Shown in pieces: positions 1 to 5,026 of a stretch of DNA of 5,026 bases; position 1 is the stretch's first letter, and each line of letters opens with the position of its first letter. A model generated the notes under the pieces. That model had not been told where the DNA came from. It saw nothing but the letters and a program-made list of their open reading frames with translations, and did not search any database. The stretch lies in NCBI GenBank assembly GCA_030628325.1, contig DAOVRB010000116.1:1-5026 (forward strand), read 5' to 3'. The position numbers and the translations under genes are program-made. The DNA is from Methanomicrobiaceae archaeon. GTDB taxonomy: Archaea; Halobacteriota; Methanomicrobia; Methanomicrobiales; Methanomicrobiaceae.

Positions 1-1304
1 CTGATACCATGTGGTATGCACCTGCATCAGCACTGCCGTCAAATGTCGCTTCACTCATATATTCAGGGTTTGATCTCTTTGATTTCAGAGCAGTTGACTT
101 AAAAACCGTGCAGGGTTTATTCTGTGCAGTTGAAGGTGAATTTCCGGCAGATGAATGGATGAAAAGTGAAATCTGCAGCTGCGCCGGTTGTATGTCAGGT
201 GATCTTAAACTTCATAACCGGTTTGCATTGCAGCAGGAGATTGCTCTTGTGAAACAGTTCATAAAAAGAAGACAGATCAGGGAGTTGATGGAGAACCGTT
301 GCAGAAACAGTGCCCATCAGGTCTCCATTATGCGCCTGTTTGACGAATCCTATGATTTCGTTGAACCGTACATCCCTGTTGTCCGTTCAGTTCAGTTCAT
401 GGCAAATTCCGCAGAGTCTGTAAAAAGACCTGAAGTCAGGCGGTTTTCTGATCGTGTGATTGAGAGATTTATCCCGTCACGCACTGACGTTTGTGTAATT
501 ATTCCATGTTCTGCAAGAAAACCATATTCTCTTTCACAGAGCCACAGGAAATTCCAGGCTGCTATTCAAAACAGGGCACATGAACTGATTATTACGTCTC
601 CGCTTGGTATTGTACCCCGTGAACTGGAAAGAATCTATCCTGCAGCTCATTACGATATCCCTGTAACCGGTTACTGGGACTTAGAGGAAAAAGCATTTAT
701 CACAGATGTTCTTGCGCGTTATCTTGAAAAACATAGATTCGGGCGTGTGATTGCTCACCTTGATGGGGATACGCTTGAGATTGTCAGAGATGCTGCTGCC
801 CGGTGCGGAATTGAGATTGAGAGTACATGTTCTGATTCAGACCGTCCGGTCAGTCGTAATTCTCTTAATGCACTTGATGCAGCACTTGACGGGTGCCGGA
901 AAAAACGCCCGAATATTATTCGTGGTACATTGTCCTGGCAGTTTGGGATATCAGTTGATACGCGTGATCTTGTGCTGAAAGGAAGGCTAATGAGGCAGAA
1001 GGTTATCAAGGGCAGGATGCAGCTGTTTAGTATTGATCCTGAAACCGGGTTATTCAGGCCCACCTTTGACGGCTGGAAATTGATTGATACAGGATATCGT
1101 GTATATATTGATGATTTTGTACCGCATGGAGATATCCTTGCACCAGGTGTTATGGATGCTGATCCACGTATCAGGGAAGGAGATGAAGTGTTTGTGCAGG
1201 GAGAATCTGCGTGTGCAACCGGTAAAGCCATTATGGGAGCGTCTGAGATGCTTGCTTCAAAACGTGGTGTGGCAGTCAGAGTGCGTAAAATAAAAAAGTT
1301 GTAA
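1..1304 (+). CDS. arcS: Archaeosine synthase alpha subunit ArcS (TgtA2), 5' end outside window
   Basis: ArcS acts on tRNA position 15, where preQ0 has been placed by the archaeal transglycosylase. It adds lysine to the nitrile, and a radical SAM partner (RaSEA) then releases archaeosine. Numbering from the Met at base 9, the sequence shows the tail of a TGT-like domain with a CxCxxC...H zinc site (C56, C58, C61, H69). It then shows the ArcS signature PC-x3-KPY-x2-S-x2-H at residues 166-179, followed by SPLGIVPRELE (197-207). A C-terminal PUA domain for RNA binding spans about 367-431 (IREGDEV, ATGKAIMG), ending in a basic tail. The frame is open to the left edge and reads D-T before the Met. 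The family is usually well over 500 residues, so about 100 or more N-terminal residues lie outside and the Met at base 9 is internal. No frameshift is visible. Identification is firm from the signature motif; lysine transfer is family knowledge. Confidence 0.93.
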   Translation, partial: DTMWYAPASALPSNVASLIYSGFDLFDFRAVDLKTVQGLFCAVEGEFPADEWMKSEICSCAGCMSGDLKLHNRFALQQEIALVKQFIKRRQIRELMENRCRNSAHQVSIMRLFDESYDFVEPYIPVVRSVQFMANSAESVKRPEVRRFSDRVIERFIPSRTDVCVIIPCSARKPYSLSQSHRKFQAAIQNRAHELIITSPLGIVPRELERIYPAAHYDIPVTGYWDLEEKAFITDVLARYLEKHRFGRVIAHLDGDTLEIVRDAAARCGIEIESTCSDSDRPVSRNSLNALDAALDGCRKKRPNIIRGTLSWQFGISVDTRDLVLKGRLMRQKVIKGRMQLFSIDPETGLFRPTFDGWKLIDTGYRVYIDDFVPHGDILAPGVMDADPRIREGDEVFVQGESACATGKAIMGASEMLASKRGVAVRVRKIKKL

Positions 1305-1308
1305 AATA

Positions 1309-1330
1309 AAATAATAAGAGTAAATTATTT
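1309..1330. repeat. AT-only inverted repeat between arcS and the next gene
   Basis: AAATAAT at 1309-1315 is repeated in perfect inverted form as ATTATTT at 1324-1330, with an 8-base spacer. It sits in the 45-base gap between the arcS stop and the TTG start at 1350. It could be a weak hairpin, a protein-binding site, or part of a promoter; the AT-rich stretch at about 1303-1316 lies where a TATA element for the next gene would be expected. An AT-only repeat of this size can arise by chance in such a base composition. Confidence 0.3.
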
Positions 1331-1338
1331 CAAAATCC

Positions 1339-1344
1339 GGAGTG
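1339..1344 (+). promoter_or_regulatory. Ribosome-binding site deciding a TTG start
   Basis: GGAGTG, close to the archaeal consensus GGAGGTG, ends 5 bases before the TTG at 1350. It supports TTG as the true start. The first in-frame ATG is more than 60 codons further on, inside conserved flavin-domain sequence, so it cannot be the start. Confidence 0.75.
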
Positions 1345-1349
1345 GGAAC

Positions 1350-2195
1350 TTGGCATATACAATAAAGAAGGCAACAGAAATTGCCGATAAAATATTTGAA
1401 GTTTGGATTGACGCTCCTCACGTTGCACACAACGCCTGTGCAGGGCAGTTTGTTGTGATCAGGACGGATGAAAGCGGAGAAAGAATTCCCCTGACAATCT
1501 CAGCAACAGACGGCGATCTTGTGAGAATTGTTTTCATGGCAGTCGGTAAAACTACTACCCAACTTTCTGACCTGGTATCCGGCGACACAATACAGGATAT
1601 TGCCGGCCCTCTTGGCCAGCCAAGTGAAGTAAAGAGATGGGGACGGTGTGTAGTGATTGGTGGTGGTGTTGGTATCGCCTGCCTGCCAATTCTTGCACGC
1701 GAATTAAAAGCAATAGGGAATGAAGTTATTGGAATCATCGGAGCGCGCAATGAGACACTCCTTCTTCTGGAAGATGAACTTTCAGCAGCCTGTGATGAAC
1801 TGGTTATCTGTACAGATGATGGGAGTAAAGGTTTTCATGGTTTCCCTGCAGATATCCTCAAACAGAAACTTGAAGAGAAAACTATTGACGCCGTATGGAT
1901 TATCGGGCCTGCAATAATGATGAAGATAACTTCCATAGCCACACTTCCTAAGAAAGTCAAAACTTTTGTCAGCCTCAATCCGATTATGGTGGATGGTACG
2001 GGGATGTGTGGTTCCTGCCGTGTAACTATTGGCGGGGAGACAAAGTTTGCCTGTGTGGACGGACCTGAATTTGACGCACATCTGGTTGACTGGGATGGAC
2101 TGATGCAGCGTCAGAGGATATATCCTGAACAGGAACGCCAGTCACTTGAATTATACCATGAGCATAAGTGCAGATGTGGTGAAAAGCATGAATAA
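1350..2195 (+). CDS. SudB/NfnA-like FAD and [2Fe-2S] oxidoreductase subunit (PyrK-like)
   Basis: This 281-residue protein belongs to the ferredoxin-NADP+ reductase superfamily group that includes SudB of Pyrococcus, NfnA and PyrK. Residues 1-90 form the flavin-binding barrel, with ERIPLTI at 44-50 where the FAD is held. A nucleotide-binding GGGVGIA lies at 104-110. The C-terminal iron-sulfur lobe has D215, C220, C223 and C235 in VDGTGMCGSCRV and KFACVDG; in NfnA and SudB an Asp plus three Cys hold a [2Fe-2S] cluster, and this pattern is kept. The start is TTG, backed by GGAGTG upstream and by alignment of the first residues (IKKATEIADKIFEVWIDAP) with the family. The C-terminus carries an extra CRCGEKHE tail (C274, C276, H280). 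It lies upstream of and overlaps the large-subunit gene, so the two should form a cytoplasmic heterodimer. PyrK of dihydroorotate dehydrogenase is the main alternative, but no pyrD adjoins and the partner is GltA-like, which favours Sud/Nfn. The physiological reaction is uncertain. Confidence 0.9.
   Translation: MAYTIKKATEIADKIFEVWIDAPHVAHNACAGQFVVIRTDESGERIPLTISATDGDLVRIVFMAVGKTTTQLSDLVSGDTIQDIAGPLGQPSEVKRWGRCVVIGGGVGIACLPILARELKAIGNEVIGIIGARNETLLLLEDELSAACDELVICTDDGSKGFHGFPADILKQKLEEKTIDAVWIIGPAIMMKITSIATLPKKVKTFVSLNPIMVDGTGMCGSCRVTIGGETKFACVDGPEFDAHLVDWDGLMQRQRIYPEQERQSLELYHEHKCRCGEKHE
2178..2182 (+). promoter_or_regulatory. Ribosome-binding site deciding the gltA-like start
   Basis: GGTGA, complementary to the archaeal 16S 3' end, sits 5 bases before the ATG at 2188, inside the last codons of the preceding gene. 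The earlier in-frame starts, TTG at 2146 and ATG at 2158, have no comparable sequence at the right distance. Confidence 0.65.
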
Positions 2196-3531
2196 CCGTC
2201 CTGCTGAAGAGAGAATTTTAGATTTTTTGGAAGTCGAACAGGGACTGTCTGAAGAATCCGCTGTTCTTGAAGCATTGAGATGTATGGGCTGCCCGAGACC
2301 CCGGTGTAAGTCAGGGTGTCCTGTCAATATTGATATTCCGGCTTTTATAAACGAAATTGCACAGAACAATTTCAGGAATGCAGCAAGACTCCTGAAAAAG
2401 GAAAACATGCTGCCTGCAATTTGCGGCCGTGTCTGTCCACAGGAAAACCAGTGTGAAGGCCTGTGTATCCTTGGGATTAAGAGTAAACCTGTGCGCATTG
2501 GTGCTCTTGAACGTTTTGTTGCTGACTGGGAACGTGAAAACGGAGTAGAAACACCGGATGTTGCTCCTTCTACCGGCAAAAACGTTGCTGTTGTTGGTTC
2601 CGGTCCTGCCGGGATTACTGCGGCATCAGAACTTGCACGTGCTGGTCACTCAGTCACGATATTTGAATCCCTGCACAAAGCGGGCGGTGTAATGTCATAT
2701 GGAATTCCTGAATTCCGTCTGCCAAAAGAGATAGTTAATGCAGAGATTGATCAGGTTCTGTCTCTGGGTGTTGATCTGAAACTCAACCATATTGTGGGCC
2801 GCAGTATCACATCTGAAGAACTGCTTGCTTATGATGCGGTTTTCATCGGTACAGGAGCAGGTCTCCCGTATTTCATGGGAATTGAGGGTGAAAATCTGAA
2901 TGGAGTTTATTCTGCAAATGAATTCCTGACCCGGGTTAATCTGATGCATGCAAATGTTTTCCCTGAATACGATACTCCCGTTATACAGGGAAGCTCTGTT
3001 GCTGTTGTTGGAGGCGGCAATGTGGCAATGGACTCAGCCCGTGTGGCAAAGAGGATGGGAGCAAAGGTTTACCTGATATACCGCCGCAGGGAAGAAGATC
3101 TTCCTGCCAGAGAAGCGGAGGCTGCAAATGCAATTGAAGAAGGTATTGAATTTATCTGCTGTGCCAATCCGACAAAAATTCTGGGCGGTCCTGCTGTAAG
3201 CGGAATTGAATGTGTCCGGATGAATATGTGCGAACTGGATGAAAGCGGCAGACCATGCCCGGTTCCTGTTGAAGGAGAGGAAGGAAAGTTCACTCTCAAT
3301 GTGGATGTTGTTATTGAAGCAATAGGGCAGGGACCTAATCCGCTTCTGGCATCACTCATTCCCGGACTGAAACGTGGAAAGAAAGGCAATATAATTGTTG
3401 ATGAAAACGGCCGCACTTCAATTCACCATGTCTTTGCAGGCGGGGATATTGCAACGGGTGCTGCAACTGTGATTGAGGCAATGGGAACTGCCAAAAAAGC
3501 GGCACAATCAATTAATGAGATGCTGAAATAG
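2188..3531 (+). CDS. gltA: GltA/SudA/NfnB-like NAD(P)H oxidoreductase large subunit (annotated as NADPH-dependent glutamate synthase)
   Basis: From the ATG at 2188 this is 447 residues, a usual length for the family. The N-terminal domain has two cysteine groups, C32/C35/C40/C44 and C79/C83/C89/C93, that fit two [4Fe-4S] clusters. A first Rossmann motif for FAD, GSGPAG, lies at 137-142 with an acidic strand end at E160. A second dinucleotide motif, GGGNVA (275-280) followed by YRRRE (298-302), fits NAD(P)H binding. The C-terminal FAD motif FAGGDIATGAATV spans 416-428. The start at 2188 is chosen for its GGTGA site and because MNNRPAEER matches where homologues begin; it overlaps the SudB/NfnA-like gene by 8 bases. 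An ATG at 2158 would add 10 residues and is the alternative. The name gltA comes from homology to the glutamate synthase small subunit, but the large glutaminase/synthase subunit is absent here. With its neighbour it more likely forms an Nfn- or Sud-type complex that exchanges electrons between NAD(P)H, ferredoxin or sulfur compounds. Confidence 0.9.
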   Translation: MNNRPAEERILDFLEVEQGLSEESAVLEALRCMGCPRPRCKSGCPVNIDIPAFINEIAQNNFRNAARLLKKENMLPAICGRVCPQENQCEGLCILGIKSKPVRIGALERFVADWERENGVETPDVAPSTGKNVAVVGSGPAGITAASELARAGHSVTIFESLHKAGGVMSYGIPEFRLPKEIVNAEIDQVLSLGVDLKLNHIVGRSITSEELLAYDAVFIGTGAGLPYFMGIEGENLNGVYSANEFLTRVNLMHANVFPEYDTPVIQGSSVAVVGGGNVAMDSARVAKRMGAKVYLIYRRREEDLPAREAEAANAIEEGIEFICCANPTKILGGPAVSGIECVRMNMCELDESGRPCPVPVEGEEGKFTLNVDVVIEAIGQGPNPLLASLIPGLKRGKKGNIIVDENGRTSIHHVFAGGDIATGAATVIEAMGTAKKAAQSINEMLK

Positions 3532-3537
3532 TTCTGG

Positions 3538-3582
3538 TCTTTATTTTTTAATTTCCCCCAATTTTTCTGACATCTGATTTTT
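3538..3582 (+). terminator. T-tract terminator region of the arcS-gltA side
   Basis: Just after the stop codon at 3529-3531 come three T-rich stretches: about 3538-3554 (including T6), T5 at 3562-3566 and T5 at 3578-3582. No GC-rich hairpin precedes them. Clustered T-tracts are the typical archaeal termination signal, and the convergent genes make termination here expected. Confidence 0.55.
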
Positions 3583-3653
3583 AACCTAAGTTCGCCTGTT
3601 TGAGCTCATCCACCTGAGGAATATATCTTCTATGATGACCAGTCACCAAGTGA

Positions 3654-3663
3654 TTTATATAAA
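3654..3663. promoter_or_regulatory. Palindromic TATA-like element in the convergent gap
   Basis: TTTATATAAA is a perfect 10-base palindrome that matches the archaeal TATA-box core in both directions. In the plus direction it would start RNA near 3680-3685, antisense to the end of the CBS gene; in the minus direction, antisense to the end of the gltA-like gene. Upstream BRE-like purines are weak in the plus direction and absent (T-run) in the minus direction. It may equally be chance in AT-rich DNA. The rest of the 3532-3684 gap holds the T-tracts and short palindromes (TGAGCTCA at 3601-3608), but no gene I can support. Confidence 0.25.
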
Positions 3664-3668
3664 AAAAA
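3661..3668 (-). terminator. T8 tract ending the CBS operon
   Basis: Eight A residues on the plus strand give a U8 run in the minus-strand transcript, about 17 bases after the stop of the four-CBS gene (3685-3687). This fits the archaeal oligo-T termination signal. It adjoins the palindromic TATA-like sequence, so the two readings of this spot overlap. Confidence 0.5.
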
Positions 3669-3684
3669 GTTAATTCTGAGTTAT

Positions 3685-4461
3685 TTACAATGCAACAATA
3701 AGAGCCTGTTTGGTAACCAGCCCTGTAAGCCTGCCATCTTTTGTTACAGGAATTGAACTGATATTCTTATTTATAAGATAGTCTGTAACATCAGAGACAG
3801 AGGTGTCAACATCTATTGTAATTGCAGGTGATGTCATGATGTCCTTTATAAGAAGATTTCTTATCCGATGATCCTGATGCTTGTCATCCACAACTTCACG
3901 AAATGCCTTCATGGACCTTGCAACATCAGTTTCGGTAACAATTCCCAAAATCCTGCCATTATCAGTTACAACAAATTTTGTAACACCTTCATCCAGCATC
4001 CGGCGTCTGAGATGAACTACCCTTTCATCAGGGTGAATGGTAAATGCATTCTGTACGATCTTCTCTATTTTTGTTTCAGGTTGCATTGCTCTGAGCAGGT
4101 CTGTAGAATCCACTTTACCTACCAGATGATGTTCTTCATCTAAAACAACAACCACCCTGTATTCCTGTAACAGTGGGATTAAAACTTCAGCTTCCTGGTC
4201 AGGATATGCAGAAGTATAATCCTCGTCTGTTTTATTGGTAACATGAATTTTAGTAGGGGATAAATCTGAATTTCTCTTACTTCCAAGAGTCTCAGCTATT
4301 GCTTTTCTTGATATTGTCCCCATTACCACCCCGTTGTTTTTAACAATTAACGGGTCTGTACCTTCATCAAGCATTTTATCCAGGGCTTCTGTTATCGCTG
4401 CTGACTTTGCAATTGTCACTGCTTTTGACATGACATCTTTTACTAGTAGATTTTCGCTCAT
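3685..4461 (-). CDS. Protein of four CBS domains, complete
   Basis: The 258-residue protein is made only of CBS domains, at about residues 6-58, 70-126, 133-184 and 204-258, in two Bateman pairs. The domains start with typical phrases such as VKDVMSKAVTI and IKDIMTSPAITI. A charged linker at 186-202 (VVDDKHQDHRIRN) separates the third and fourth. There is no signal peptide, membrane segment or catalytic domain, so it should be a soluble regulator. CBS pairs usually bind AMP, ATP, SAM or related ligands through a T/S-x-x-D motif; this is intact only in the third domain (T176-D179). The others read S51-A54, D118-D121 and T250-A253. The ATG at 4461 overlaps the stop of the upstream CBS gene as ATGA and has AGGAAGTGG upstream, indicating translational coupling and probably a joint complex. 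The target process is unknown. Confidence 0.9.
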   Translation of the reverse strand: MSENLLVKDVMSKAVTIAKSAAITEALDKMLDEGTDPLIVKNNGVVMGTISRKAIAETLGSKRNSDLSPTKIHVTNKTDEDYTSAYPDQEAEVLIPLLQEYRVVVVLDEEHHLVGKVDSTDLLRAMQPETKIEKIVQNAFTIHPDERVVHLRRRMLDEGVTKFVVTDNGRILGIVTETDVARSMKAFREVVDDKHQDHRIRNLLIKDIMTSPAITIDVDTSVSDVTDYLINKNISSIPVTKDGRLTGLVTKQALIVAL

Positions 4462-5026
4462 TTTGCCACTTCCTGTATGATATTGTCCCTTTCAATAAAT
4501 CCTTTAATCTCTCCGTCATCCACAACTATAACACTGCCAATATGATTTTCCAGCATTTTTCCAATTACATCACTGATCGATGAATCGGATGTCACAGTTA
4601 CTACCGGACGAGACATAAGATCTTCTGCAATTGCAGAAACCTCAATTACACACCTATACTGTTTTCTGCCAGCGGATTCATCCTTGCGCAGAAATTTAAC
4701 ATCTCTTCTTAGGAGTTCATCCCTGTAATTCTTATATGGAAAGAGTGCCACATTACTTTCAGTAATAACTCCTGCAAGAGACCCGTTGTTATTAACAACT
4801 ATGACTATGCCGTTGTTTTCATCAAGTATATCCATCACATGATCCAGAGAGTGATAACGACTTACAGTTTCAACAGGCATAATAAGATCAGCCATATCAG
4901 TAGATAGTCGTGCTACCTCTTTGGAATTCATGAAATCAGATTTTGAAACAATCCCAATAACACTACCATTTTCAAGTACAGGAAGACTGCTGATTTTTTT
5001 ATCAATCATGATTGATGCAATTTCCC
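4458..5026 (-). CDS. CBS-domain protein, 5' end outside window
   Basis: The reading frame runs open to the right edge: before the Met at 5009 it reads E-I-A-S-I, which continues the helix of a CBS domain, so that Met is internal and the gene starts outside. Numbering from that Met, the visible part holds the end of one CBS domain (ISSLPVLENGSVIGIVSKSD, 6-25), a second CBS domain at about 41-89, a charged linker at 91-120 (RRDVKFLRKDESAGRKQYR) and a third CBS domain at about 127-181. T/S-x-x-D-type ligand residues are S22-D25 and T83-N86; the third domain has E173-R-D-N176 instead. At least one more half-domain, perhaps a full fourth, lies upstream. Its TGA stop is shared with the ATG of the next gene. 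It is a likely paralogue and partner of that protein, since both consist only of CBS domains and share their layout. No output domain is visible; one could exist in the missing N-terminal part. Confidence 0.88.
   Translation of the reverse strand, partial: EIASIMIDKKISSLPVLENGSVIGIVSKSDFMNSKEVARLSTDMADLIMPVETVSRYHSLDHVMDILDENNGIVIVVNNNGSLAGVITESNVALFPYKNYRDELLRRDVKFLRKDESAGRKQYRCVIEVSAIAEDLMSRPVVTVTSDSSISDVIGKMLENHIGSVIVVDDGEIKGFIERDNIIQEVAK
4466..4474 (-). promoter_or_regulatory. Ribosome-binding site of the four-CBS gene
   Basis: On the minus strand AGGAAGTGG ends 4 bases before the ATG at 4461. It lies within the last codons (E-V-A-K) of the upstream CBS gene, so translation of the two genes is probably coupled. 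Confidence 0.55.

Noticed and set aside
9..11. ATG at 9 as the true start of arcS
   Set aside because: The frame is open to the left edge, the preceding residues D-T fit the family, and the protein would lack most of its TGT-like N-terminal domain.
755..1231. Minus-strand open frame of 158 codons opposite arcS
   Set aside because: It lies wholly antisense to conserved ArcS sequence, resembles no family I know and has Ser/Pro/Arg-rich shadow composition.
1350..2195. PyrK, electron-transfer subunit of dihydroorotate dehydrogenase
   Set aside because: No pyrD adjoins, the partner gene is GltA/NfnB-like, and the VDGTGMCGSCRV pattern with an Asp ligand fits SudB/NfnA better.
2151..2579. Minus-strand open frame of 142 codons opposite the gltA-like gene
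   Set aside because: It is antisense to the conserved iron-sulfur domain and has no recognisable domain; a shadow frame.
3632..3673. Small plus-strand ORF of about 12 codons starting ATGATG
   Set aside because: Too short to support, with a poorly spaced GAGGA and a lysine/AT-rich end that simply reads through the A8 run.
3632..3679. Possible C/D box guide RNA: ATGATGA (3632-3638) and CTGA (3676-3679)
   Set aside because: Flanking bases form no terminal stem and there is no good internal D'/C' pair; the boxes are short enough to occur by chance.
3868..4143. Plus-strand open frame of 91 codons opposite the CBS gene
   Set aside because: It is antisense to well-formed CBS domains, and its residues show no family resemblance.
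5007..5009. ATG at 5009 (minus strand) as the start of the upstream CBS gene
   Set aside because: Upstream codons E-I-A-S-I continue a CBS helix and the frame is open to the window edge; no ribosome-binding site is seen.

Overview
The window reads as a piece of a euryarchaeal chromosome, most likely from a methanogen of the Methanomicrobiales type. Three things place it in Archaea: an archaeosine synthase gene (found only in archaea), ribosome-binding sites that match the archaeal 16S tail (GGTGA, GGAGTG), and tight head-to-tail genes ended by T-tracts rather than GC-rich hairpins. The methanogen assignment is an inference from the general look of the CBS-domain and NfnAB-like proteins; the genus cannot be read from this sequence.

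Left half, plus strand. The window opens inside arcS, whose 5' end lies outside. After 45 AT-rich bases comes a TTG-initiated gene for a small iron-sulfur flavoprotein of the SudB/NfnA/PyrK-like type. It overlaps by a few bases the gene for its large partner, a GltA/SudA/NfnB-type flavoprotein with two [4Fe-4S] sites. The two should form a heterodimer that moves electrons between NAD(P)H and ferredoxin, or that acts as a sulfide dehydrogenase. The common label 'glutamate synthase' is poorly supported, since no glutamate synthase large subunit is present here. All three plus-strand genes could be one transcript.

Middle. A 153-base AT-rich gap (3532-3684) separates convergent transcription units. 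It carries T-tracts serving the plus-strand operon, a T8 tract serving the minus-strand operon, and a palindromic TATA-like sequence.

Right half, minus strand. Two CBS-only genes are joined by a classical 4-base ATGA overlap. The upstream one runs off the right edge and shows parts of three CBS domains; the downstream one is complete and has four. Neither has an enzyme, transporter or DNA-binding domain, so they look like adenine-nucleotide-sensing regulatory proteins with an unknown target.

I see no mobile element, CRISPR array, rRNA, tRNA or phage gene. Nothing here is convincingly a new system. The points most worth checking are the real function of the NfnAB-like pair beside arcS, and the uneven preservation of nucleotide-binding residues across the seven CBS domains.
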